DNA from: Sinorhizobium psoraleae
Lineage (GTDB): Bacteria; Pseudomonadota; Alphaproteobacteria; Rhizobiales; Rhizobiaceae
Assembly: GCF_013283645.1 (NCBI RefSeq)
Contig: NZ_JABEKV010000001.1
Coordinates: 1,795,026-1,859,025, forward strand
Length of the DNA stretch: 64,000 nucleotides
Direction of reading: 5' to 3'
The notes under the pieces were generated by a model. The model made no database searches. It was not told the origin of the DNA and saw only the letters and a list, made by a program, of their open reading frames with translations. Made by a program: the position numbers and the translations under genes. Below are positions 1-8,086 of the stretch, piece after piece. Position 1 is the first letter of the stretch; every line of letters begins with the position of its first letter.

Positions 1-32
1 CGGACGGAAAACCGCTGTCCGGAGGGCGCCGC

Positions 33-440
33 TCACGAGGGCAGTCGAACGGTCATTTCCATCTCCAGCTGCAAGTCGGGCGCGGCGAGGGCGGCAACGC
101 CGACGCCGGTCAGGCTCGGCTTTGCACCGGCAAACATGGCGGTGAGATGCGGCATCACCTCTTCGATCCGCCCGGGGGTCAAGTCCACCATGTAGACGCG
201 CACCATGACGAGGTTTTCCGGCGACGCGCCGATGGCGTCGAGGGTCGCCTTCGCATTGGCGGCGACGAGTTCCGCCTGTTCCGCGAGGCTGTCCGGCGCC
301 GGCTCGCCGCCTGGCCGCCAGGCAACCTGCCCGGAAATGAAGGCAAGCCGGCCCGGCTCCACGGTTGTGATCTGCGAATAGCCGAGGGCACCGGCATCGG
401 GCAGGGTGGGCGGGTTCAAACGCGTAAGTGACTGTGCCAT
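33..440 (-). CDS. RidA/YjgF/YER057c family protein
   Basis: The 135-residue product has the usual length and core of the RidA family, whose members deaminate reactive enamine/imine intermediates of amino acid metabolism or act as related small hydrolases. Visible signs are the mid-protein segment FISGQVAW, a region resembling NAKATLDAIGA, and the end motif LEMEMTVRLP. I chose the ATG at 440 because AGGAAA precedes it at good spacing; the open frame runs much further upstream but that part does not look like protein. It is divergent from the LysR gene at 687, which may regulate it (inference). No catalytic specificity can be assigned. Confidence 0.88.
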   Translation of the reverse strand: MAQSLTRLNPPTLPDAGALGYSQITTVEPGRLAFISGQVAWRPGGEPAPDSLAEQAELVAANAKATLDAIGASPENLVMVRVYMVDLTPGRIEEVMPHLTAMFAGAKPSLTGVGVAALAAPDLQLEMEMTVRLPS

Positions 441-686
441 TTTCGTTTTCCTGTCGTTGTAAAAGCGCCCAGGCGGTGCCTTGAAGCTGCAACCGTCCGC
501 CACGAGGCGCTGGTATCCATAGCCGGTTGATTGACGAATGGACGTCCATACAGAAGCGAAACGCGCGACGCAGCCTGCGCCGGGTTGCCGGTCCGAAGCC
601 TTGAATCGCCTGCATCGACAGGTCGTATTATATCTGCGCTCGGCAGCATGAAGCCTCTGCCACGCCCGAGTCGCTGGAGTTGCATA

Positions 687-1583
687 ATGCTGCGTGCGAA
701 TCTGAACGATATTCAGGTCTTCATGGCCGTCGTCGATGCAGGAAGCTTTGTTGCCGGAGGGCAGGCCATGGGCCTCTCGAGGTCGGCGGCGGGAAAGGCC
801 GTCATCCGCCTGGAAGAAAGGCTCGGCGCACGCCTCCTCAACCGCACGACAAGAACGCTGAGCCTCACCGACGAAGGGCGGATGTTCTACGAGCGCGGGC
901 TGGAGATCCTTGCCTCGATCGACGAAGCGGAGGCGAGCGTGGCCGGGCGCAGGGGCACGCCGCGAGGCGTCCTGCGGCTCACCGTTCCCGATGCCTTCGG
1001 GCGGCTGGTGGTCCTGCCGCTGATCAGGAAATATCTTCAGACCTGGCCCGAGATGCAGGTCGAGGTGAGCTTCACCGATCGCGTGGCCGACCTCGTCGAG
1101 GAAGGCTTCGACCTGGCGGTAAGGATCGGGGTCACGACCTCGGATACGCGGCTCGTCTCCCGCGTGGTCGCCCGGTACAGGGCCATGCTCTGTGCCTCGC
1201 CATCCTACATTACCGCGCGCGGCGAGCCCATGGACATGGATGATCTCGCCGCCCACGACTGCCTGATCTTCAGCAGCCGGAACCAAAGGCAAAGCTGGCG
1301 CTTTCGCGGGGAAGGCGGTGCCTGGGTCAAGGCGCCGGGTCGCAGCCGCCTGAGGCTCGACAGCGGAGAAGCGATCCGGGATGCCGCCATCGCAGGGCTC
1401 GGCATCGCGTTTCTGCCGGAGTTCCTGGTCGCGGAGGACTTGGCGGCGGGCCGCCTCCGGCAGGTCCTGTCCGACCTCGAGGCCGACGACGCGAAGATCG
1501 TGACGCTCTATCCCAACAAGCGCCTGCTGGAGCCCCGCGTCCGGCGCTTCATCGATCTCATGGTCGAAGAGCTTGGGACGTGA
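687..1583 (+). CDS. LysR-family transcriptional regulator
   Basis: This 298-residue protein begins with a LysR winged helix-turn-helix (residues 1-60; FMAVVDAGSFVAGGQAMGLS, then the wing RLLNRTTRTLSLT) followed by a periplasmic-binding-like effector domain (about 90-295). The length is standard. The RTTR segment and lack of long linkers place it with the AaeR/DmlR-like LysR group that often controls neighbouring oxidoreductases. The ATG at 687 starts exactly at the conserved N-terminus; an upstream open frame to 531 is not homologous in appearance. It is divergent from the RidA gene (33-440) across about 245 bp, the usual arrangement for a LysR regulator and its target. The effector is unknown. 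Confidence 0.9.
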   Translation: MLRANLNDIQVFMAVVDAGSFVAGGQAMGLSRSAAGKAVIRLEERLGARLLNRTTRTLSLTDEGRMFYERGLEILASIDEAEASVAGRRGTPRGVLRLTVPDAFGRLVVLPLIRKYLQTWPEMQVEVSFTDRVADLVEEGFDLAVRIGVTTSDTRLVSRVVARYRAMLCASPSYITARGEPMDMDDLAAHDCLIFSSRNQRQSWRFRGEGGAWVKAPGRSRLRLDSGEAIRDAAIAGLGIAFLPEFLVAEDLAAGRLRQVLSDLEADDAKIVTLYPNKRLLEPRVRRFIDLMVEELGT

Positions 1584-1594
1584 TGCAAGCGAGG

Positions 1595-1701
1595 CTACAG
1601 CGCCGCGCGTCTTTTCAGACGCGCAAAGGACGCTGTAGCACTTTGAATTGCTGCATGTTCTTGTCCTTTAATCGGCTACGATTAAAGGCGACATGCAGTA
1701 G
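1595..1701. repeat. Palindromic mosaic repeat, family P (copy 1)
   Basis: This is a 107-bp interspersed element built of two hairpin modules: CTACAGCGCCGCGCGTC with a matching GACGCGC...GCTGTAG arm, and a second palindrome around CTTTAATCGGCTACGATTAAAG flanked by TGCATGT/ACATGCA. Close copies lie at 27301-27407 and 14237-14342, and inverted copies at 6259-6352, 15677-15773, 18775-18878 and 44718-44824. It resembles the rhizobium-specific intergenic mosaic elements known from Rhizobiaceae. The position just after the LysR stop could also let it act as a terminator. Confidence 0.85.
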
Positions 1702-1715
1702 CGCTTTGAAACGAC

Positions 1716-1763
1716 GCAATCACGGACGGAAAACCGTTACACACTTTTCCTGAAACTGCTCTA
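1716..1763. repeat. Interspersed repeat, family Q (copy 1)
   Basis: Short intergenic repeat with the core ACGGACGGAAAACCG then ACACACTTTTCCTG and a GAATTGC-like end. Related copies are at 6989-7056, 45635-45705 (inverted) and 54417-54495, and a fragment begins at base 1 of the window. It overlaps the 3' end of the ddl gene by a few bases. Confidence 0.7.
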
Positions 1764-2831
1764 GCGACCGGCGCGCGCCAGCCCGTGTGCCACCAGCCGG
1801 TCGATGACCTCGGCATAGCCGACGCCGCTTGCCGCCATCGCCTTGGAATACATGCTGATATCGGTGAAACCGGGAATGGTGTTGAGCTCGTTGACGAGGA
1901 AGCGCATGTCCGGCGTCAGGAAGAAATCGACGCGCGCCATGCCGTCGCAGCCGACCGCCCGGAAGGCCTTTGCGGCCACCGCGCGGATATCGGCTTCGAC
2001 CTTTTCCGGCAGCTCCGCTGGCACTTTCAGGGCGGCGCCATGCTCGTCGATATATTTGGCGTCGTAGCTGTAGAAACCGTGGCTTTCGGCCGGCACGATC
2101 TCGCCGGGGCGGGAAACGAAGAGGCCGCCTTCGGTATCTTCCAGCACGCTCAGCTCGATCTCGCGGCCCCGGATGAATTCCTCGGCGATGAGCTTGCCGT
2201 CGTGTTTGAAGCCCTCCTCAAGCGCCGCCGCGTAGTCCCGCTCGGTCGCGACCTTGCTCACGCCGACGGAGGAGCCCTGCCGGGCCGGCTTGACGAAAAG
2301 CGGAAGCCCGAGCGCGCGCTCGAGCTCGGCAAAGGCCGGCGCGGCGCCGTGATGGATCGTGACGGACCGCGCCGTTGGGACGCCTGCCTCGTTCAGGAGG
2401 CGCTTGGCGATGTCCTTGTCCAGCGCTGTGGCGGAACCGAGAATGCCGCAGCCGACGAGCGGCACGCGCGCCACCTCCGCAAGCCCCTGCACCGCGCCGT
2501 CCTCGCCATGGAGGCCGTGCAGCACCGGGAAGAGGATTGCGATCTCCGGCAGCGCATAAGGCGCGCCATCGGCGGGGATCGCCAGCATTCGCCCCTTGCC
2601 GCCCGGCACGAGGCAGACTTCCGTGCCGCCCGAAGGTTTTGCGAGCGTGCCATCCGTGAAGCTGCTCAACAGCCATTGTCCCTCGCGGGTGATGAAGACA
2701 GGAACGGCATCGTATTTTTCCGGCTCCAGCGCCCGCATGACATTGGTTGCCGAAAGCACCGAAACGTCATGCTCGGCGGAGCGTCCGCCAAAGAGCACGG
2801 CAATGCGCAGTCTGTTCGAGGAAACGGCCAT
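1761..2831 (-). CDS. ddl: D-alanine--D-alanine ligase
   Basis: ATP-grasp enzyme joining two D-alanines for peptidoglycan precursor synthesis in the cytoplasm. The 356-residue product carries the N-terminal LFGGRSAEHDVS motif, HGLHGEDGAVQG, the ATP-grasp segment PLFVKPARQGSSVGVSK, EEFIRGREIELSVL, and the metal/product motif FLVNELNTIPGFTDIS. Length fits the longer DdlA-type ligases (about 360 residues). The ATG at 2831 is preceded by a GGAG; a 16-residue upstream extension is possible but has no family resemblance. It does not sit in a mur/fts cluster, so it is probably the stand-alone ligase copy found in many rhizobia rather than the division-cluster enzyme (inference). Confidence 0.95.
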   Translation of the reverse strand: MAVSSNRLRIAVLFGGRSAEHDVSVLSATNVMRALEPEKYDAVPVFITREGQWLLSSFTDGTLAKPSGGTEVCLVPGGKGRMLAIPADGAPYALPEIAILFPVLHGLHGEDGAVQGLAEVARVPLVGCGILGSATALDKDIAKRLLNEAGVPTARSVTIHHGAAPAFAELERALGLPLFVKPARQGSSVGVSKVATERDYAAALEEGFKHDGKLIAEEFIRGREIELSVLEDTEGGLFVSRPGEIVPAESHGFYSYDAKYIDEHGAALKVPAELPEKVEADIRAVAAKAFRAVGCDGMARVDFFLTPDMRFLVNELNTIPGFTDISMYSKAMAASGVGYAEVIDRLVAHGLARAGR

Positions 2832-2964
2832 GAAAGGCTCCAGGGAATCGGGTTTTGAACGCCTCCTGCATTTCCTCAAATCGCGACCGATTTAAGGAGA
2901 TTGCGGCGATTTTCAAAGCGCTGTCCATCCCGCCTTCGATCGGCCTGTCGCTTGATCGTCGCGC

Positions 2965-3657
2965 CTATTGGAACAGCGACCTGAGCCTGCCCCACACGCC
3001 GGGCTCCAGCGATTTTGAAGGGTCGGCGAGGCCCTCGAGGTAGAGAACCATGTTCTGCGGGTCGAAGCGCAGGCCATGAAACTTGGCGGCGAAGCGTCCG
3101 CCCCGGTCGAGGACGTGGGTGACGATACCGTGCATCTGCTGCCCGTCCTCGACGGGCTCGAAGCGGAGATTGTAGGTTTCCGCCAGCTTGCGCGTCCTAT
3201 CCTCCGGCTCGCCGGGCGTCGTGGTCAGGAACATCCAGTTGCGCGCATCCAGCCCATGCGCCGGACCATAGGCCCTCAGCACGTCAGGCGTATCCTTGGC
3301 GGGATCCGTCGTGATCGCCAGGAACTGCACCCGGTCCTTCATCGGCGTGGCGTTGATCTTCTTCTGGATGTCGGCGATCACCTCGGAATGAACAGGGCAT
3401 ATGTCGGTGCAACTCGCGAAGATGAAATAGAGCACCACGATCTTTTCGGAAAAGTCGGAAAGGCGAACCGCCTTGCCGTTTGCGTCGGCGAGCTCGAAAG
3501 GCGGTGCCGGCTTGTCGATCACCTGGAAGAACTTCTCCTCGCTGCCCATCAGCCTGTCGAGATCGGCGCCCGGATGGTGGGCGACGGCCGGCACGACAAG
3601 GGCCGCCAGCAGGAAAACCGTGAGAAGAAACGGGTTGGCGCGGCGCTGCGGGCGCAT
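2965..3657 (-). CDS. SCO1/SenC-family copper chaperone (thioredoxin fold)
   Basis: SCO/SenC/PrrC proteins are membrane-anchored periplasmic thioredoxin-fold proteins that deliver copper to the CuA centre of cytochrome oxidase or act in copper redox handling. This 230-residue protein has an N-terminal signal/anchor (about 8-26), the CxxxC copper motif at C83/C87 (FASCTDICPVH), and a distal conserved histidine in HGIVTH. It starts 2 bp after the stop of the cytochrome c gene, with its AGGAG inside that gene's end, so the two are probably translationally coupled. It is the last gene of the copper operon 6236-2965. Confidence 0.93.
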   Translation of the reverse strand: MRPQRRANPFLLTVFLLAALVVPAVAHHPGADLDRLMGSEEKFFQVIDKPAPPFELADANGKAVRLSDFSEKIVVLYFIFASCTDICPVHSEVIADIQKKINATPMKDRVQFLAITTDPAKDTPDVLRAYGPAHGLDARNWMFLTTTPGEPEDRTRKLAETYNLRFEPVEDGQQMHGIVTHVLDRGGRFAAKFHGLRFDPQNMVLYLEGLADPSKSLEPGVWGRLRSLFQ

Positions 3658-3659
3658 GA

Positions 3660-4145
3660 TCACTCTCCTTGCTCGCGACGGGTCATTTCCGCCTGATACT
3701 GGCGCTCCTGTTCCGGCCAGGTGCTCTTGATGAAGGCGAGCACGGCGCGGATCTCGTCGTCGCTCATGACGGTTCCGAATCCCGGCATGTCGCTTTGGTA
3801 ACCTCCGCCGACAACCGCCGCCGGTCCTTCCCGGGTAATGCGGAAGAGCACGCCGTCCGGATGATGCCAGGTGTGGCCGGATGCGTCGTGCGGCGGGGCG
3901 GGCATGCGGCCCGAAGGCAGCGGGCTTTTCCAGTCCCGCTGACCTTCGAGCTTGGCGCCGTGACAGGCGGCGCAGCGCTCGGCATAGAGCGCCTGGCCGA
4001 GCGCGATCGTGGCGGCCGAGGCATCGCCGCCTGCCGTCCGAGCGGCAAGAAAGGGCGGAGCGGCGAGAAAGGGCCAAGCCCCGGCGAGCCCCAGACCTGC
4101 CGCAGCCGCGCCGAGCGCAGCAAGAAGCACGGACGTCCTTCTCAT
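3660..4145 (-). CDS. Exported class I cytochrome c
   Basis: The 161-residue product has an N-terminal signal/anchor (about 5-30), one haem attachment site CAACH (C58, C61, H62) and a likely axial methionine in SDMPGFG, followed by the typical C-terminal helix DDEIRAVLAFIKS. It is a periplasmic electron carrier. Monohaem cytochromes of this type often accompany multicopper oxidase/SCO clusters in rhizobia and may accept electrons during copper oxidation (inference). Its ATG overlaps the stop of the upstream 41-residue membrane protein (ATGA at 4142-4145), which shows coupling in one operon. Confidence 0.93.
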   Translation of the reverse strand: MRRTSVLLAALGAAAAGLGLAGAWPFLAAPPFLAARTAGGDASAATIALGQALYAERCAACHGAKLEGQRDWKSPLPSGRMPAPPHDASGHTWHHPDGVLFRITREGPAAVVGGGYQSDMPGFGTVMSDDEIRAVLAFIKSTWPEQERQYQAEMTRREQGE

Positions 4146-4267
4146 TTGCCGCCGCCGAAGAACAGGTACTTGACGAGCGCCGCCGCCCCAAGGGCGAGCA
4201 CGATGACGGCAAGCAGCCAGACCAGACCCATGCCGAACATCATCGTGCCGCCCATGCCGTCCATCAT
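4142..4267 (-). CDS. 41-residue membrane protein of the copper operon
   Basis: A very short gene. It begins with two consecutive ATG codons (4267 and 4264) behind a perfect AGGAGGT and ends in an ATGA overlap with the cytochrome c gene, so it is clearly translated as part of the operon. The product has a Met-rich N-terminus (MMDGMGGTMMFGMG) and one transmembrane helix (about residues 14-36), ending LFFGGGK. Clustered methionines are common in periplasmic Cu(I)-binding segments, so a role in copper handling or in assembling the neighbouring cytochrome/SCO proteins is plausible but inferred. I recognise no named family. Confidence 0.85.
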   Translation of the reverse strand: MMDGMGGTMMFGMGLVWLLAVIVLALGAAALVKYLFFGGGK

Positions 4268-4276
4268 CGCGACCTC

Positions 4277-4717
4277 CTATTCGCTCGCGTAGACGCCGCC
4301 GACGCCGCCGGATTTTTTGATCTCCAGCATCTTGAAGGGGCCTTCCTTGGTGCCGCTCATGCCGGGCGAACCCATGGGCATGCCGGGGAGCGTCACGCCC
4401 TTGATGTCGGGCCGTTCGGTGAGCAGCTTGTTGACCGTGCCGATCGGCACGTGGCCGCTCACCGCATAGCCGTCGATCATGGAGAGGTGGCAGCCGTGGA
4501 ACTCATCCGGAATGCCGGCCTCGCGGCTCATCGCGGCAAGGTCATGCGTCGGCTTGACGGTCACGTCGAAGCCATTCTCGCGCAGATAGTCGGCATAGCC
4601 TTCGCAGCACCCGCATTCCGGGGTTTTGTAAAGTGTCACGTCCTTTTCGCCGGCGAGCGCCGAGGTGGTGCTGAACAGGATCGAGGCGAGGACGACGGCT
4701 TTCAGAATCTTGGACAT
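4277..4717 (-). CDS. DUF411 periplasmic metal-binding protein
   Basis: The 146-residue exported protein has a signal peptide (cleavage near ALAGE, residue 22-24) and the DUF411 cysteine cluster TPECGCCEG (C35, C37, C38), followed by the family motif HGCHLSMIDGYAVSGHVP and a Met-rich segment (PGMPMGSPGM). DUF411 proteins are regularly found in copper-resistance loci and are thought to bind copper in the periplasm. The ATG at 4717 has AAGGA at good spacing; an upstream in-frame ATG at 4747 overlaps the oxidase stop and is less likely. It lies 19 bp after the multicopper oxidase gene in the same operon. Confidence 0.92.
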   Translation of the reverse strand: MSKILKAVVLASILFSTTSALAGEKDVTLYKTPECGCCEGYADYLRENGFDVTVKPTHDLAAMSREAGIPDEFHGCHLSMIDGYAVSGHVPIGTVNKLLTERPDIKGVTLPGMPMGSPGMSGTKEGPFKMLEIKKSGGVGGVYASE

Positions 4718-4736
4718 TGCTTTTCCTTTCAGATTG

Positions 4737-6236
4737 TCAGGCGACACGGAAGACAGCCATCATGCCGCCGGTCTGGTGTTCGAGAACGTGGCAGTGGAAC
4801 ATCCAGTCGCCGGGATTATCTGCGACGAAGGCGATCTCGGCCTTCTCGCGCGGCGAGAGGAGCACCGTGTCCTGCCATTCACGATGACGGGTGGCCTGGC
4901 CGTTGCGGGAAATCACCCGGAACGAATGACCGTGCAGGTGGATCGGATGATGCCACGCGGTGGCGTTGGTCATGGCGATCACGTGGCTCCTGTTCCGTTC
5001 GAGCGTCAGCATCGGCTTCATGACATGGCCGGTCTCGTCGGCGGCGACACCGTTGATGAACCAGGCGGCGCTGGAGTTCATCATCGCCATCATCCCTGCC
5101 GTCATCGAATGCGCGTGGCTCATCCTGCCGCCCGGCGCGCCCGGGCCCATCGTTTCACCGCCCATGGTTTCGCCCATCTCCTCAGCCACCATTTCCCCCA
5201 TCATGCCGCCGCTGAAGAGGACCTCGTTGCGGGATGCCGCCTTGAGGTCCGGTTCCGGCAGCGGGTTGGCGGGCAGGGCGAGCGGCCAGTCCGGCGCGCG
5301 CTCCCTCAGGGGCGTACCGTCGTAGACCAGATCGACGAGCTTATATTCCAGCCCTTCATAGAACCGGTCCGTGACCGCGGCCCGGCTGCCGGCAGTGCCC
5401 GTCATGTCGAGGATCAGGTCGACACGCGTCGCCGGGCCGAGAACCACCAGCCCTTTCTCCGGCGCATGCGGCTCGACCGGCTGGCCGTCGAGCGCGATCA
5501 CGATCGGCTCGTGGCCCGCGAAATCGAGGCTGAAGATGCGGGCGTTGGCGGTGTTGATCAGCCGCAGGCGGATGCGCTCGCCCTTCCTGACGGCAAAACG
5601 ATCCGGCACGCGGCCATTGATTGTCACCGTGTTGCCGACGCGGCCATTGTGGTGGATGTCGTGCCGGTTGCCGAAATCCTCGCTGATTTCGCCGGACTTT
5701 GTCAGCCGCCAGTCGCCGAGCATCCAGGTCACATCACGATCGACGCGGGGCGGTTCCGGTTCCTCGACGATCAGCGGGCCGTAAAGCCCGCGCCCGACCT
5801 GCTCGGAGCTTTTCTGGTGCGGGTGATACCAGAAAGTGCCGGCATCGATCGCGTCGAACTCGTAGACGAAGCGTTCGCCCGCGCCGATCGGCTTCTGGGT
5901 GAGGTGCGGCACGCCATCCATCGCGTTCGGAAGGCGCAGGCCGTGCCAGTGGACCGTCGTTTCTTCGGCAAGGGCGTTGTCGACCGTGACGCGCAGCCGC
6001 TCGCCCTGGCGAAGGCGGATCTCCGGACCCGGAGCGGTGCCGTTGTACAACCAGGCGGCCGTCTCGCCGGGGGCCACGAGCCGGAGGCGCCCGGCGGCAG
6101 CCCGCAACGAGACGTCGCGCGTGGCGGCAGTAGCCGGCGAGGCCGGCAAAAGAGGAAGCATCGCGCCGGCCGCGCTTGCGGCCGCCGATGCGAGAAGGGC
6201 TCGACGCGTCAGCGCCGGAGCAGGATAGCGGGACAT
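4737..6236 (-). CDS. Tat-exported multicopper oxidase (CueO/CopA type)
   Basis: The 499-residue protein carries a twin-arginine signal (TRRALLASAAASAAG) and all four copper-binding histidine clusters: TVHWHGLRL, FWYHPHQ, HHPIHLHGHSF and MFHCHVLEHQTGGM, the last holding the type 1 Cys-His site. A Met-rich loop (GGMMGEMVAEEMGETMGGE, about 350-375) lies between cupredoxin domains 2 and 3, as in CueO, where such a region binds Cu(I). Likely function: periplasmic oxidation of Cu(I) and copper tolerance. It heads the run oxidase, DUF411, small membrane protein, cytochrome c, SCO1, with short or overlapping junctions throughout. Confidence 0.96.
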   Translation of the reverse strand: MSRYPAPALTRRALLASAAASAAGAMLPLLPASPATAATRDVSLRAAAGRLRLVAPGETAAWLYNGTAPGPEIRLRQGERLRVTVDNALAEETTVHWHGLRLPNAMDGVPHLTQKPIGAGERFVYEFDAIDAGTFWYHPHQKSSEQVGRGLYGPLIVEEPEPPRVDRDVTWMLGDWRLTKSGEISEDFGNRHDIHHNGRVGNTVTINGRVPDRFAVRKGERIRLRLINTANARIFSLDFAGHEPIVIALDGQPVEPHAPEKGLVVLGPATRVDLILDMTGTAGSRAAVTDRFYEGLEYKLVDLVYDGTPLRERAPDWPLALPANPLPEPDLKAASRNEVLFSGGMMGEMVAEEMGETMGGETMGPGAPGGRMSHAHSMTAGMMAMMNSSAAWFINGVAADETGHVMKPMLTLERNRSHVIAMTNATAWHHPIHLHGHSFRVISRNGQATRHREWQDTVLLSPREKAEIAFVADNPGDWMFHCHVLEHQTGGMMAVFRVA

Positions 6237-6258
6237 GGTTCAATCATCCTGAAAAGCC

Positions 6259-6352
6259 ACTGCATGATTCCTTAAATCTGGATCGATTTCATGCAGCGAT
6301 TCAAAGTGCTACAGCGAGCCTGGCGCGTCCGACTGGACGCGCGGCGCCGTAG
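6259..6352. repeat. Palindromic mosaic repeat, family P (inverted copy)
   Basis: Inverted family P element: CTGCATGATTCCTTAAATC..., then GCGATTCAAAGTGCTACAGCG, then the GCGTCCGACTGGACGCG hairpin ending in GCCGTAG. It separates the Met/His-rich gene (6457-6870) from the multicopper oxidase, so it lies either inside the copper transcript or next to the oxidase promoter. Confidence 0.8.
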
Positions 6353-6456
6353 TGGTGTTTCGCATGGCGCCAGAAGGCATCATGCGAGCCGCGATCACAG
6401 GCGGCGGACGGATCCGCCATACATGATTGTTGGCGCCGGCAACCGGGCGTGCCCGG

Positions 6457-6870
6457 CTAAAGGATGATGGTTCGAGGGGGAGGTGACTCGGGCGGGCCGA
6501 TGAGGCCGGTCAATTCTTCTGCCGGCGAGGCGGTAACATCGGCTGCCACAAGGGGAAGCTCGAAGCCCGCGGCCGCGGGAACCGCGATGAAAGGCGCAAG
6601 ACAGGCCTGAACGCAGAGCGAGGCCTTGCCGTCGTCACCGGGCGGACAGCCATCGCAGTCGCCCATATCTCCCGCGCCCATGTCTCCCGCGCCCATGTGC
6701 CCGGCGCCCATATCCCCGGTGCTCATGTGCCCGCTGTCCACGTTTCCGGCGGCCATCGCGGCGGGGGACATTGCAAACGACATGCGCGTCGCACTCGCCG
6801 CATGCGCAACAGTGCCCGCGGCAAATACCGCGAGCAGGACAATCGCAAGGATGCGGCCAAGTCTCTCCAT
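6457..6870 (-). CDS. Met/His-rich exported protein, probable copper binding
   Basis: The 137-residue product has a signal peptide (about 1-24, cleavage after AHA) and a low-complexity Met/His/Asp/Gly stretch at about 46-70 with repeats of the type GHMGAGDMGAGDMG, followed by DCDGCPPGDD, CVQAC and a terminal PPPRTIIL. The layout resembles small periplasmic proteins of the DUF2946-like kind that sit beside copper genes. Clustered Met, His and Cys suggest metal binding (inference). It lies upstream of the multicopper oxidase on the same strand, separated by about 220 bp that include a repeat, so it may be the promoter-proximal gene of the operon. Confidence 0.7.
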   Translation of the reverse strand: MERLGRILAIVLLAVFAAGTVAHAASATRMSFAMSPAAMAAGNVDSGHMSTGDMGAGHMGAGDMGAGDMGDCDGCPPGDDGKASLCVQACLAPFIAVPAAAGFELPLVAADVTASPAEELTGLIGPPESPPPRTIIL

Positions 6871-6988
6871 GCCCTCATGCTATTCCGTTTTCGCGGCATG
6901 TCCAGTTACAGGCTGTCGCAGCCGGCCCGAAACCGCAGCCAGCCCGAAACCATTGGACGCTTTTGGGCGACATGCCTCTTTCATTGAA

Positions 6989-7056
6989 GCGCTGAAATGA
7001 TCCAACTCTTGAACGACGCGTCCCGGACGGAAACCGCTACACACTTTTCCTGGAAT
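6989..7056. repeat. Interspersed repeat, family Q (copy 2)
   Basis: Intergenic repeat reading AAGCGCTGAAATGATCCAAC, then ACGCGTCCCGGACGGAAACC, then ACACACTTTTCCTGGAATTG. It matches the family Q copies at 54417-54495 and, inverted, 45635-45705. It runs into the 3' end of the LysR gene and may supply its terminator. Confidence 0.7.
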
Positions 7057-7987
7057 TGCCGGGAGTGGATTCGGCCGCGGCCTTGTCAGCCTCGCCTGTT
7101 CCGGCGGCGCTCCATCGCTCCGCGGCAAGCTCGATGAACGCCTTGACCAGCGGCGAAAGGTGCCGACTGCTCGGATAGACGACATAGAGGCCGCCCGCCG
7201 GCGTCGTGTAGTCGTGAAGAACGCGGCGCAGCTGCCCGTCGTCGATAAGTCCCTCGGCCATCCTTTGGGGCACCTGGGCGATGCCGTAGCCGGCGATCGC
7301 GGCGGCAACCACCGCCTGCATTTCGTTGGCGGCGAAGCGTCCGGCCACGGTGACCGTTTGCTGGTCGTGCGGCCCGTCCAGCACCCAGTGGGCGCTGGCT
7401 GCCGACGGACCTGCGATGAGGCACTGATGGCGGGTGAGGTCCGCCGGTTCCTCCGGCACCCCGCATCGCGCGAGATAGTCCGGGCTGGCGCAGAGAAGCC
7501 TGTGCGTGGAGCCGAGCTTCCGGGCGATCAGCGTGGAGTCGGCGAGAATACCGGTGCGGAAGGCGAGGTCGATGCCGTTCTCGACCAGGTTGAGGTTATC
7601 GTCGGTCAGGCGCAGTTCGACCTTGGTTTTCGGATAGATCGCGAGAAAGTCGACCACGGCGCGGGTCAGGAAATGGCCGCCGAAGCCGACGGGAGCGGAA
7701 ATGCGAATTGTGCCTGACGGCTCCGCCCTCGCTTCCGCGAGGCGCAGATTTGCTTCCTCTATCGTCCGCAGCGCCTGGCTGCTCTGCTCATAATAGAGGC
7801 GCCCGGCGTCGGTCATGTTGAGGCTGCGCGTCGTGCGCTGAATGAGACGGACCCCGACCTCGCGCTCGAGCGCGGCAATGCGGCGGCTCACGGTCGTCTT
7901 GGGCATGCCGAGCTGGCGCGCAGCAGCGGTGAAACTGCCGGCTTCGACGACGCAGGCGAACACCGCGATATCGTTGAGATCGAGCAT
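7037..7987 (-). CDS. LysR-family transcriptional regulator
   Basis: The 316-residue regulator has an N-terminal winged helix (MLDLNDIAVFACVVEAGSF, wing RLIQRTTRSLNMTDAG) and a LysR substrate-binding domain (about 90-300), with a low-complexity tail. I start it at the ATG at 7987, which matches the LysR N-terminus; an ATG ten codons upstream exists. It is divergent from the NmrA-like reductase gene at 8087 across 99 bp, the classic layout of a LysR activator and its target, so control of that gene is likely. The inducer is unknown. Confidence 0.9.
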   Translation of the reverse strand: MLDLNDIAVFACVVEAGSFTAAARQLGMPKTTVSRRIAALEREVGVRLIQRTTRSLNMTDAGRLYYEQSSQALRTIEEANLRLAEARAEPSGTIRISAPVGFGGHFLTRAVVDFLAIYPKTKVELRLTDDNLNLVENGIDLAFRTGILADSTLIARKLGSTHRLLCASPDYLARCGVPEEPADLTRHQCLIAGPSAASAHWVLDGPHDQQTVTVAGRFAANEMQAVVAAAIAGYGIAQVPQRMAEGLIDDGQLRRVLHDYTTPAGGLYVVYPSSRHLSPLVKAFIELAAERWSAAGTGEADKAAAESTPGNSRKSV

Positions 7988-8086
7988 TGTATCCAGCCAC
8001 GGGACAAAGTTTCCCAATTATAGGCCATTATGGATCAATGTGGCAGGCCCTAACTTTGCTCCATCGAAAACAAAAGGAGCAGACAC

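Noticed and set aside
441..1292. Long minus-strand frame continuing upstream of the RidA gene
   Set aside because: It overlaps the LysR gene in antisense, has no family resemblance, and the RidA start with a ribosome binding site lies at 440.
3669..5023. Long plus-strand frames across the copper operon
   Set aside because: Arginine- and histidine-rich products antisense to clearly recognised genes; typical of high-GC shadow frames.
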